The notes under the pieces are model-generated. The model had not been told where the DNA came from. It was given only the letters and a program-made list of their open reading frames with translations, and did not search any database. A program made the position numbers and the translations under genes. Shown piece after piece: positions 35,506-43,897 of a stretch of 64,000 nt of DNA. Location of the stretch: NCBI RefSeq assembly GCF_007096635.1, contig NZ_VKAA01000013.1:1-64000 (forward strand), given 5' to 3'. This stretch comes from Mycolicibacterium sp. 018/SC-01/001. Its GTDB lineage: Bacteria; Actinomycetota; Actinomycetes; Mycobacteriales; Mycobacteriaceae. Every line of letters begins with the position of its first letter. Positions within the stretch are counted from its first letter, which is position 1.

Positions 35506-36186
35506 TCAGGAGCGCGTCAGGGGGACGTGCGACAGCCCGCCCCAGATGAACGCGACGGTGCCCTCGACCGCATCGTCCTTGGCGATCGGGCGCTCGTTGT
35601 TGAGCCAGTAGCGCGCGGAGTCGACGCTGATGCTGACCAAACCGACGGCGATCATCCGGGCGCGATGCGGCTCCAGCCCCGAGTCGTGGCTGATGAGATC
35701 GAACACCGCGTCGGTGCACGCCTCGGTGGCGACCTTCACCTGCGCGGCGACCTGCGGCTCGGTGACGTAGTCGTTCTCGAAGATCAGCCGGTAGCCCTGG
35801 CTGTCGTGCTCGATGAAATCGAAGAACGCCTCGACCGCGGCGCGCACGCGCTGCCGGTTGTCGGTCGTGGTGCGCAGCGCCTGCCGAACCCCGGAGACCA
35901 GGTTGTCGACATGGCGCTGCAGAACCGCGAGGTACAGCTCCACCTTCGACGTGAAGTGTTGGTAGAGCACGGGTTTGCTGACCCCGGCACGTTCGGCGAT
36001 CTCGTCCATGCCGGCGGCGTGGTATCCGCGGTCGACGAAGACCTCGCTCGCCGCGATCAGAAGTTGCCCGCGACGCTCGTCGCGAGGCAGACGGTTGCCG
36101 CGCCTCGCTGCCCCCGCGCTGGGCGGGCCCGTTCCGCTCGCCGGCTGCCCACCGCGCCGCTGCGCCGTTCGGGCGACTTCGCTCAT
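35506..36186 (-). CDS. TetR-family transcriptional regulator (Rv3208-like)
   Basis: The 226-residue repressor has a disordered N-terminal tail of about 38 residues, then the TetR helix-turn-helix (AASEVFVDRGYHAAGMDEIAE, AGVSKPVLYQHF), and a C-terminal ligand/dimer domain. The ATG at 36186 has GAGGA 6-10 bases upstream, better than the GTG at 36213. ACATTA at 36241-36246 reads TAATGT on the minus strand, a plausible -10. A 13-base palindrome CGGCAC-C-GTGCCG (36208-36220) lies in its leader and could be its own operator. The ligand and targets are unknown. Confidence 0.92.
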   Translation of the reverse strand: MSEVARTAQRRGGQPASGTGPPSAGAARRGNRLPRDERRGQLLIAASEVFVDRGYHAAGMDEIAERAGVSKPVLYQHFTSKVELYLAVLQRHVDNLVSGVRQALRTTTDNRQRVRAAVEAFFDFIEHDSQGYRLIFENDYVTEPQVAAQVKVATEACTDAVFDLISHDSGLEPHRARMIAVGLVSISVDSARYWLNNERPIAKDDAVEGTVAFIWGGLSHVPLTRS

Positions 36187-36207
36187 CAGATCCTCGAGTT
36201 CTACTGC

Positions 36208-36220
36208 CGGCACCGTGCCG
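36208..36220. promoter_or_regulatory. Palindrome in the tetR leader, possible autoregulatory operator
   Basis: CGGCAC-C-GTGCCG is a perfect odd-centred dyad between the candidate -10 box (36241-36246) and the tetR start. The location suits autorepression, but this is inference from symmetry and position only. Confidence 0.35.
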
Positions 36221-36337
36221 TCGTGAGTTCGGTTCCGACGACATTACTCCCGTTCGCCGCTGGCACCGGGGAGGATGTGACCCCGGCGGCAGGCGCGCCG
36301 GGGGCGACCCGGGCGCTACCTATGTCATCCTGTTTCG

Positions 36338-37372
36338 GTGACCTACGACCCGGGGCATCGCGGGAACGGTCGCGTTCCTGTGCTCCGTGACGAGTGGCGC
36401 GAACCGCTGCGCGCTCAGCGCGATCCTCTCGCCGAGGACTCCGGACGGGCCCGGTCCAACCGCGACGATCACCAGCGATGGCGCAAGCAGACCTGGATCG
36501 GACGTTTCGTGTCCACCTACGGTTGGCGCGCCTACGCGCTGCCGCTGCTCGTCGCGCTCACCGCCGTCGTCGTCTACCAGACCATCACCGGCGCCAGTGT
36601 CGCCCCGCCGGTCGCCGACGACGACGGTCCGGTCCAGGGGCCGCCGACGATCGGCATGGCCAGCACCGCGATCGTCGGTGCGCCGCCCAAAGGGCTGACC
36701 CAGTTCGACGCGAACCTGCCGACGGGCATCCTGCCCGAGGGTGGCCCGTTCACCGAGGCCGGCGCGCGCACATGGCACGTCGTGCCCGGCACCACCCCGC
36801 AGGTCGGGCAGGGCACCAGCAAGGTGTTCACCTACACCGTCGAGGTCGAGGACGGCGTCGACACCACCAGCTTCGGCGGGGACGACGGATTCGCGCGAAT
36901 GGTGAGCGAGACACTGGCCAACCCCAAGAGCTGGACCCACAACCCGCAGTTCGGATTCGTCCGCGTCGACGACTCGTCAGGGGTGCAGCCCGATTTCCGG
37001 GTGTCGCTCACGTCGCCGATGACGGTGCGCCAAGGCTGCGGCTACGACATCCAGCTCGAGGCGTCCTGCTACAACCCTGCCTACGAAGGCCAGCCGCGCG
37101 TCTTCATCAACGAGGCACGTTGGGTGCGCGGCGCGGTGCCGTTCCAGGGGGACATCGGTTCCTACCGGCAGTACGTCATCAATCACGAGGTCGGCCACGC
37201 GATCGGCTACCCCCGCCACGAACAGTGCGCGGCCAACGGCGAGCTCGCGCCGGTGATGATGCAGCAGACCTTCTCGACCAGCAACAACGATGCCGCGCGG
37301 TTCGACCCCGGTACGGTCACCGCCGACGGGAAGACCTGCCGGTTCAACCCATGGCCCTATCCCATCGCCTGA
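36338..37372 (+). CDS. DUF3152 secreted/membrane-anchored zinc metalloprotease candidate (Rv3207c-like)
   Basis: The 344-residue protein has a basic cytoplasmic N-terminus, one membrane helix (about 66-86), and an extracytoplasmic domain with NHEVGHAIGYPRHEQC near 285-300. HExxHxxGxxxH resembles a metzincin zinc site, and nearby Cys could form disulphides. This suggests a cell-envelope protease; substrates are unknown. GTG 36338 starts the conserved frame. MoeZ follows on the same strand after 85 bases. Confidence 0.85.
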   Translation: MTYDPGHRGNGRVPVLRDEWREPLRAQRDPLAEDSGRARSNRDDHQRWRKQTWIGRFVSTYGWRAYALPLLVALTAVVVYQTITGASVAPPVADDDGPVQGPPTIGMASTAIVGAPPKGLTQFDANLPTGILPEGGPFTEAGARTWHVVPGTTPQVGQGTSKVFTYTVEVEDGVDTTSFGGDDGFARMVSETLANPKSWTHNPQFGFVRVDDSSGVQPDFRVSLTSPMTVRQGCGYDIQLEASCYNPAYEGQPRVFINEARWVRGAVPFQGDIGSYRQYVINHEVGHAIGYPRHEQCAANGELAPVMMQQTFSTSNNDAARFDPGTVTADGKTCRFNPWPYPIA

Positions 37373-37457
37373 GGCCGGCGGGAAGCCTCGGGGCCTCGTT
37401 GCTGTTGCACCCTCTACCTGTTTCGATGGGTGTCGAAAGCCAACCAAGGAGAGTCCG

Positions 37458-38636
37458 GTGTCCTCACCGCTGCCACCGCTGGTCGAGCCAGCTGCTGAAC
37501 TGACCCGCGACGAGGTCGCCCGCTACAGCCGTCACCTGATCATCCCCGATCTGGGTCTGGACGGACAGAAGCGGCTGAAGAACGCCCGGGTGCTGGTGAT
37601 CGGCGCCGGAGGTCTCGGCTCGCCGACGCTGCTCTACCTGGCCGCAGCCGGGGTGGGCACGATCGGCATCGTCGAGTTCGACGTGGTCGACGAGTCCAAT
37701 CTGCAGCGCCAGATCATCCACGGCCAGTCCGACATCGGCCGCTCCAAGGCCCAGAGCGCGAAGGATTCCATCCTCGAGGTGAACCCCCTCGTGGACGTGA
37801 TCCTGCACGAGGTCCGCCTCGAGCCGGAGAACGCCGTCGAGATCTTCAGCGATTACGACCTGATCCTCGACGGCACCGACAACTTCGCGACCCGTTACCT
37901 GGTCAACGACGCCGCCGTGTTGGCCGGCAAGCCCTACGTGTGGGGATCGATCTACCGCTTCGAGGGTCAGGTGTCGGTCTTCTGGGAGGACGCGCCTGAC
38001 GGTCTCGGTCTGAACTACCGCGACCTGTATCCCGAGCCGCCGCCCCCGGGGATGGTCCCGTCGTGCGCCGAGGGTGGAGTGTTGGGCATCCTGTGCGCGT
38101 CGATTGCCTCGGTGATGGGCACGGAAGCGATCAAGCTGATCACCGGCATCGGCGACCCGCTGCTGGGCCGGCTGATGGTGTACGACGCCCTGGACATGAC
38201 GTACCGGACGATCAAGATCCGCAAGGATCCGGCGACGCCGAAGATCACCGAGCTGATCGACTACGAGGAGTTCTGCGGCGTCGTCTCCGAGGCTGCGGCC
38301 GAGGCTGCCGCGGAGTCGACGATCACCCCGCGCGAACTGGCCGAGCTCCTCGACTCGGGGAAGCCGTTGGCGTTGATCGACGTTCGCGAGCCCGTCGAGT
38401 GGGACATCAACCACATCGAGGGTGCGCAGCTGATCCCCAAGGGCTCCTTCGAATCCGGTGAGGCACTGTCGAAGCTGACGGTCGACCGCACCCCGGTGTT
38501 CTACTGCAAGACCGGCGTGCGCTCGGCGGAGGTGCTGGCGATCGTCAAGAAGGCCGGCTTCTCGGATGCGATGCACGTCCAGGGCGGAATCGTCGCGTGG
38601 GGCAAGCAACTCGAACCCGACATGGTGATGTACTAG
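37458..38636 (+). CDS. moeZ: Adenylyltransferase/sulfurtransferase MoeZ
   Basis: The 392-residue fusion has an E1-like adenylation domain (GAGGLGSPTLLYLAAAGVG near 52-70, DGTDNFATRYLVND, acceptor Cys in VPSCAEGGVLG) and a C-terminal rhodanese domain with the persulfide Cys in VFYCKTGVRSAEV. It activates C-termini of sulfur-carrier proteins for molybdopterin, CysO-dependent cysteine and thiocarboxylate pathways. GTG 37458 follows AAGGAGAG, and the length equals what I recall for the M. tuberculosis protein. Confidence 0.96.
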   Translation: MSSPLPPLVEPAAELTRDEVARYSRHLIIPDLGLDGQKRLKNARVLVIGAGGLGSPTLLYLAAAGVGTIGIVEFDVVDESNLQRQIIHGQSDIGRSKAQSAKDSILEVNPLVDVILHEVRLEPENAVEIFSDYDLILDGTDNFATRYLVNDAAVLAGKPYVWGSIYRFEGQVSVFWEDAPDGLGLNYRDLYPEPPPPGMVPSCAEGGVLGILCASIASVMGTEAIKLITGIGDPLLGRLMVYDALDMTYRTIKIRKDPATPKITELIDYEEFCGVVSEAAAEAAAESTITPRELAELLDSGKPLALIDVREPVEWDINHIEGAQLIPKGSFESGEALSKLTVDRTPVFYCKTGVRSAEVLAIVKKAGFSDAMHVQGGIVAWGKQLEPDMVMY

Positions 38637-38672
38637 CGCGGGGTTAGCGGTCGCGGCAATTACGCTGATGCG

Positions 38673-39527
38673 GTGACCTTCGAGCGCCCACCCGAGCATG
38701 TCCTCACGGCCTTCGGGCTGTCCGGAGTGCAGCCGGTGCCGCTCGGCTCCAGCTGGGAGGGTGGCTGGCGCTGCGGTGAGGTCGTGCTGTCGATGGTGGC
38801 CGACCACGCCCGCGCGGCCTGGTCGGCGAAAGTGCGGGAGACGTTGTTCGTCGACGGCATCCGGCTGGCGCGGCCGGTGCGCTCCACCGACGGTCGCTAC
38901 GTCGTCGCTGGCTGGCGCGCCGACACCTACGTCGCGGGTACCCCCGAACCCCGTCACGACGAGGTCGTGTCCGCCGCTGTCCGGTTGCACGAGGCCACGG
39001 CCAAGCTCGAGCGGCCGCGGTTCCTGACGCAGGCACCGGTGGCGCCGTGGGCGGACGTCGACGTCTTCATCGCCGCCGACCGCGCCGCGTGGGAGGAGCG
39101 TCCGCTGCATTCGCTGCCGCCCGGTGCGCGCGTGGCGCCCGGCACCGCGGACGGGCAGAAGTCGGTCGACCTGATCAACCAGCTCGCCACGCTGCGCCGG
39201 CCGACCAAGAGTCCGAGCCAGCTGGTACACGGAGATCTCTACGGCACAGTGCTTTTCGCGGGCACTGCGGCGCCGGGGATCACCGACATCACCCCGTACT
39301 GGCGGCCCCCCGCCTGGGCGGCCGGCGTGGTGGTCGTGGACGCCCTGTCGTGGGGCGAGGCCGACGACGCCCTGATCGAGCGCTGGGACGCCCTGCCCGA
39401 GTGGCCGCAGATGTTGTTGCGCGCCTTGCTGTTCCGCCTCGCCGTGCACGCGCTGCATCCGAGGTCGACGGCCGCTGCGTTCCCCGGTCTGGCGCGCACC
39501 GCGGCGCTGGTTCGCCTGGCGGTCTGA
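38673..39527 (+). CDS. TIGR02569-type (kinase-fold-like) protein, Rv3205c-like
   Basis: The 284-residue protein resembles the actinobacterial TIGR02569 family with a distant aminoglycoside phosphotransferase-like fold. A VHGDLYGTVLF segment (about 188-198) recalls the HGDxxxxN catalytic loop, but the Asn is replaced, and ITDITPYWRPPAW stands where the metal-binding IDW/IDF would be. Kinase activity is therefore doubtful. TACGCT at 38661-38666 ends 6 bases before the GTG start, suggesting a leaderless transcript. Confidence 0.82.
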   Translation: MTFERPPEHVLTAFGLSGVQPVPLGSSWEGGWRCGEVVLSMVADHARAAWSAKVRETLFVDGIRLARPVRSTDGRYVVAGWRADTYVAGTPEPRHDEVVSAAVRLHEATAKLERPRFLTQAPVAPWADVDVFIAADRAAWEERPLHSLPPGARVAPGTADGQKSVDLINQLATLRRPTKSPSQLVHGDLYGTVLFAGTAAPGITDITPYWRPPAWAAGVVVVDALSWGEADDALIERWDALPEWPQMLLRALLFRLAVHALHPRSTAAAFPGLARTAALVRLAV

Positions 39528-39534
39528 CTTAGCG

Positions 39535-39592
39535 GTCGCGAAAGTGCACTGGCGGTAGCCCAAGAGCGAGGATCGCTACCGCTGCTGCACTC
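39535..39592 (+). repeat. REP-like dyad element, copy B
   Basis: GCGGTAGC (39552-39559) and GCTACCGC (39575-39582) pair across a 15-base loop, with outer AGTGCA/TGCACT arms (39543-39548, 39586-39591). The left flank GTCGCGAAAGTG matches copy A at 20281-20336. It sits between two convergent genes and may terminate both. Confidence 0.65.
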
Positions 39593-39601
39593 TCGACGTC
39601 T

Positions 39602-39898
39602 TCAGAACGTGTGGCGATACTGCGCCAGGGAGATGCGGCCGTCGACAGCCAGCACCCCCTCCGCGCGCAGCCGCGCGAGCTGACGTGTCGCCAAGTGGGG
39701 TGCGGGGCGGCCGGATGCTCGAATCACTCTGTGCCACGGCAGATCCGACGAGTCGGTGCGCATGATCCAGGCCACGATGCGTGGACTCGACAGGTCAGCG
39801 GCTGCGGCTAGGTCGCCGTAGGTGGTCACCGATCCGGACGGGACCGCAGCCACCAGCGCCCGCACCGCCTCCACCTGGGCGTCGGTGATCGATGCCAC
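39602..39898 (-). CDS. Alkyltransferase-like (ATL) protein, Rv3204-type
   Basis: The 98-residue protein has the DNA-binding fold of O6-alkylguanine transferases, but the catalytic PCHR is PWHR (LPWHRVIRASGRP, about 53-65), so Cys is replaced by Trp. ATL proteins bind O6-alkylguanine and hand it to nucleotide excision repair without removing the alkyl group. It starts 1 base after the lipV stop, so it is cotranscribed with the hydrolase. Confidence 0.92.
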   Translation of the reverse strand: MASITDAQVEAVRALVAAVPSGSVTTYGDLAAAADLSSPRIVAWIMRTDSSDLPWHRVIRASGRPAPHLATRQLARLRAEGVLAVDGRISLAQYRHTF

Positions 39899-39899
39899 G

Positions 39900-40682
39900 T
39901 CAGCGAAGCTGATCCCTGATCAGAGCCGCCGTCTCGGCGGGCATGGCCAGCGGCACCATGTGGTCGCAATCCCATTCCAGCACCGTCAGATTCGGCCCCA
40001 AGCCTGCGTCGAGCGTGGTGATCAGCTCGTCGGTGGCATACGGTGGGTCGGTGCGCAGCGCGCGCACCAGCGTGGTCGGGGTGCCGTCGCGAGGAACCGG
40101 CACCGGCCGGGTGAGTTCGCTCCAGTAGCAGAGCATCGCCGGGATGCTGATCCGCCATCCCACGCGGCCGTTGGGCAGATCGACCAGGTGCTCGTCGAGT
40201 TCGCGGTCGAGCTCACTTTCGTCGACTTCGCCCCAGGAGCCGCTCGTCTTCTCGTCGCGGGCTTCCGCGCGGTCGGTGTAGTCGGGGGAGGCGTACATGT
40301 CGTCGGCCACCTCGCGCATCCATCTGCCGTCGAGGGCCACGGCGGGATCGAGCAGAACCAGACCGGACACCAGGTCAGGCCGCGCGGCGGCCAGATTCAG
40401 CGCCAGTGCGCCGCCGAAGGAATGGCCGACCACCAGAACCGGGTCGCCGCCTTCGGAATCGAGGAGCGCCGCCAAAGCGCCCACGTTGGCGTCGATCGAC
40501 CAGGGCGCGTCCCACGACGATCGGCCGTGGCCGAGAAGGTCCGGTGCGAGCGCGGTGACGTCGGGCAGATGCTGGGTGAAGAGCGTCTCCCATCGCTTGC
40601 CGTGGCCGGTGAGGCCGTGGATCGCCAGCACCCGGGCTGGCGACGACGGTCCGAAACGGTAGGTGCACAGCAGCTCGGTCAC
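39900..40682 (-). CDS. lipV: Alpha/beta hydrolase LipV-like
   Basis: The 260-residue hydrolase has the oxyanion segment AIHGLTGHGKRWETLF, the nucleophile elbow GHSFGGAL (about 96-103), Asp in the acid region and the final His in WDCDHMVPLAMP. LipV is reported as an esterase/lipase; the substrate here is unknown. GTG 40682 begins the conserved domain; the open frame to 40958 runs antisense to the adnA start and is spurious. It is divergent from adnA with 77 bases between start codons. Confidence 0.88.
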   Translation of the reverse strand: MTELLCTYRFGPSSPARVLAIHGLTGHGKRWETLFTQHLPDVTALAPDLLGHGRSSWDAPWSIDANVGALAALLDSEGGDPVLVVGHSFGGALALNLAAARPDLVSGLVLLDPAVALDGRWMREVADDMYASPDYTDRAEARDEKTSGSWGEVDESELDRELDEHLVDLPNGRVGWRISIPAMLCYWSELTRPVPVPRDGTPTTLVRALRTDPPYATDELITTLDAGLGPNLTVLEWDCDHMVPLAMPAETAALIRDQLR

Positions 40683-40759
40683 CCCACGATGCTGCCATCG
40701 AAGCCGCTCGGCGCACCAGCGCGGGCTGTTTGTCGGACCCTCGTGATGTAGTGCGTTCC

Positions 40760-43700
40760 ATGTCCGCGCCGCACGCCGAGTTGACCATCGAGGCTCTGAC
40801 CCGTCCCGGGCTGCGGGGGTCGGTCCGCCTGCTCGGCGGTCCCGGGACCGGCAAGACGACGGCGCTCGTCGAGACGGCTGCAGCTCACCTGGCGGCCGGC
40901 CGCGAGGCGGAATCGGTTCTGCTGCTGACGGGCTCGTCCCGGTTGAGCGCCCAGGCACGCGCGTCGATCACCGCCAAGGTCCTGGCCGCGGGGGAGCAGA
41001 CCGTCATCCGGGAGCCGCTCGTGCGCACCGTGCACTCCTACGCGTTCGCGGTGCTGCGGTTGGCGGCGCAGCGGTCCGGCGGTGCGCCGCCGCGGTTGAT
41101 CACCAGTGCCGAACAGGACGGCATCATCCGTGAGTTGCTCGCCGGCGATGTCGAGGACGGTGACGCCTCCCCGGTGCGCTGGCCTCAGCGGCTGCGTCCC
41201 GCGCTGTCGACGGTCGGGTTCGCCACCGAGCTCAGGGACCTGATGGCCCGGTGCAGCGAGCGGGGCGTCGATCCGGTTGCGCTGCAACGCCTCGGCCGGC
41301 GCGCGCAGCGTCCCGAATGGCAGGCGGCCGGCCGGTTCGCCCAGGCCTACGAGCAGATCATGCTGCTGCGTACCGCGGTCGGCGCGGCAGCTCCCCAGGC
41401 CACCGTGCCCGCACTGGGGGCCGCCGAGCTCGTCGGCGCCGCCCTCGAGGCTCTCGCCGCGGATGCCGACCTGTTGGCCGCCGAACGGGCGCGCGTGCAA
41501 CTACTCCTCGTCGACGACGCCCAGCATCTCGACCCGCAGGCCGCTCGTCTGGTGCAGATTCTCGCCGCCGGCGCCGAATTGTCGGTGATCGCGGGCGATC
41601 CGACGCAGGCGGTGTTCGGGTATCGCGGCGCTGATCCGGCGCTGCTGCGTGGTGACGGCCCGGCCATCACGCTGACGCAGTCGCGCCGCTGTTCGGCACC
41701 GGTGGCGCGCGCCGTCGAGACGCTCACCCGTCGGCTCCCCGGTGTCGACAGCATGCAGGCGCTGACCGGTACCGATGCGGCGGGGGCGGTGAGCGTCCGC
41801 ATCGCCGCATCCGCACACGCCGAATGCGCGGTGATCGCCGATACGCTGCGCCGGGCACATCTGATCGACGGGGTGCCCTGGGCCGACATGGCGGTGATCG
41901 TGCGCTCGGTGCCGCGGATGGGGCCCGCGGTGACGCGTGCACTGACCGCGGCCGGGGTTCCGGTGGACCGGTTGCAGAGTGACACCCCCTTGGCCGCGGT
42001 TCCTGCGGTGCGCGCATTGATGACCGTTCTGGAGGCGACGGTCGACGGGTTGACAGCAGAGCGCGCGCTGGCTCTGGTGACCGGCCCGATCGGTCGGGTC
42101 GACCCGGTGTCGCTGCGTCAGCTACGCCGTGCGCTGCGGCGACTGTCCGCAGACCCCGGCGCAGATTCGGGCCACCTCCTGGTCGCGGCGCTGGACGGCC
42201 GCGGTCCCGCCCGGTCCGCCGATGGTGTGCCCGACGAACTCGGCCGGGCCTTGCGGCGGGTGCGCACTGTGCTCAGCGCCGCGTGCGAGAGCGCCCGACG
42301 CACTGAGGATCCGCGACATACGTTGTGGCAGGCCTGGAATCGCAGCGGACTGCAGCGGCGCTGGCTGGCCGCCAGTGAACGCGGCGGCCCGGTGGGTGAG
42401 CAGGCCGATCGTGATCTCGATGCGATCACCGCGCTGTTCGACGTCGCCGAGCAGTACGTCGAGCGCACGGCCGGCGTGTCCGTCCGCGGGCTCGTCGATC
42501 ACGTCGCCGGCCTGACGCTGCCACCCGCCTCGTCCGACCGGACACCGGCCGATGCGGTCACGGTGCTCAGCGCTCACGCGGCGCTCGGGCGGGAGTGGGA
42601 CGTCGTGGTCATCGCGGGTCTGCAGGAGGGGTTGTGGCCGAATGTCGCTGCGCGCGGCGGTGTCCTGGCCACCCAGCAGCTCGTCGACGTACTCGACGGT
42701 GTCGCCGATCCGGCCGAACGCACGCTGTCCGGGCGTGCGCCGCTGCTGGCCGAAGAGCGGCGTCTGCTGATCGCCGCCGCCGGTCGTGCCCGCAGCCGGC
42801 TCCTGGTCACCGCTGTCGACAGTGACAGCGGCGACGCCGCACTGCTGCCCTCGCCGTTCTGCCACGAGCTCGCCGCCGTCGCCACCGAATCACACGCGGG
42901 GCCGCAGGAGCCGGTCCGCGCCCCGCGGGTACTGGCGGCCAATGCCGTGGTGGGGCGGTTGCGCTCGGTGGTGTGCGCATCGTCGGATGACGTCGCTGAT
43001 GAGCATCGGATCTGCGCGGCAACGCAATTGGCGCGCCTGGCCGGGGCCGGCGTGCACGGAGCGGCTCCGCAGACCTGGTACGGCCTGCGCGAGGTGTCTG
43101 TCGACGCGCCGCTGTGGGATCGCGACGGCGACGCTGTGACGCTGTCCCCGTCGACGGTGCAGATGCTGCTCGACTGCCCCCTGCGGTGGCTGCTGGAACG
43201 ACACGGCGCAGGGTCAGCACGTGACGTGCGCTCCGCGCTGGGGTCGCTGGTGCATGCACTGGTGGCCGACCCCACGGTCTCCGAGGAGCATCTGCACACC
43301 GAACTCCGCCGGATCTGGTCCGCACTGCCCTTCGACGCCCAGTGGCACGCCGACAACGAACTCGACCGCCACCAGGAGATGCTGAGCACGTTCACGCGCT
43401 GGCGCGCCGACACTCGCAACCGGTTCACCGAAGTCGGCACCGAGATCGCGGTCGACGGCGAGGTGGTCGCCGGTGGAGAAGACCAGCCGGCCGTGCGCAT
43501 CCGCGGACGGCTGGACCGCCTTGAACGCGACAGTGAGGGCAGGCTGGTCGTCGTCGACATCAAGACCGGCAAGAGCCCCGCCACGAAAGACGATGCCCAG
43601 GCCCACGCACAGCTGGCGATGTATCAGCTGGCCGTCGCCGAGGGCCTGCTCGCCGAGGGCGCCGAGCCCGGGGGCGGCCGGCTGGTGTATCTCGGCAAGA

Positions 43701-43897
43701 CCAGTGGAGGCGGTGCGACCGAACGCGAACAGGATGCATTGACCCCCGACGGTCTTTCCCACTGGCGCGCTCAGGTGAGCCAGGCCGCCGCGTCCACGCA
43801 GGGGCCCGAGTTCGTGGCCCGGGTCAACGACGGATGCGCCCACTGCCCGGTCGCGGCGCTGTGCCCCGCCCGCCAGACGACGAACGAGGAACGATGA
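40760..43897 (+). CDS. adnA: Helicase-nuclease subunit AdnA
   Basis: The 1045-residue UvrD-like motor plus C-terminal RecB-type nuclease is one half of AdnAB, which resects DNA double-strand ends. It shows Walker A GGPGTGKTTAL (about 27-37), a weak Walker B LLVDDAQHL (DD instead of DE), and the nuclease VVVDIKTGKSP near 942. Cys in LLDCPLRWLL and in GCAHCPVAALC look like an AddB-type Fe-S clamp. From memory the length equals M. smegmatis AdnA. The frame is open to TTG 40730, and TGTAGT at 40747-40752 sits 7 bases before ATG 40760. adnB overlaps by 4 bases. Confidence 0.95.
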   Translation: MSAPHAELTIEALTRPGLRGSVRLLGGPGTGKTTALVETAAAHLAAGREAESVLLLTGSSRLSAQARASITAKVLAAGEQTVIREPLVRTVHSYAFAVLRLAAQRSGGAPPRLITSAEQDGIIRELLAGDVEDGDASPVRWPQRLRPALSTVGFATELRDLMARCSERGVDPVALQRLGRRAQRPEWQAAGRFAQAYEQIMLLRTAVGAAAPQATVPALGAAELVGAALEALAADADLLAAERARVQLLLVDDAQHLDPQAARLVQILAAGAELSVIAGDPTQAVFGYRGADPALLRGDGPAITLTQSRRCSAPVARAVETLTRRLPGVDSMQALTGTDAAGAVSVRIAASAHAECAVIADTLRRAHLIDGVPWADMAVIVRSVPRMGPAVTRALTAAGVPVDRLQSDTPLAAVPAVRALMTVLEATVDGLTAERALALVTGPIGRVDPVSLRQLRRALRRLSADPGADSGHLLVAALDGRGPARSADGVPDELGRALRRVRTVLSAACESARRTEDPRHTLWQAWNRSGLQRRWLAASERGGPVGEQADRDLDAITALFDVAEQYVERTAGVSVRGLVDHVAGLTLPPASSDRTPADAVTVLSAHAALGREWDVVVIAGLQEGLWPNVAARGGVLATQQLVDVLDGVADPAERTLSGRAPLLAEERRLLIAAAGRARSRLLVTAVDSDSGDAALLPSPFCHELAAVATESHAGPQEPVRAPRVLAANAVVGRLRSVVCASSDDVADEHRICAATQLARLAGAGVHGAAPQTWYGLREVSVDAPLWDRDGDAVTLSPSTVQMLLDCPLRWLLERHGAGSARDVRSALGSLVHALVADPTVSEEHLHTELRRIWSALPFDAQWHADNELDRHQEMLSTFTRWRADTRNRFTEVGTEIAVDGEVVAGGEDQPAVRIRGRLDRLERDSEGRLVVVDIKTGKSPATKDDAQAHAQLAMYQLAVAEGLLAEGAEPGGGRLVYLGKTSGGGATEREQDALTPDGLSHWRAQVSQAAASTQGPEFVARVNDGCAHCPVAALCPARQTTNEER

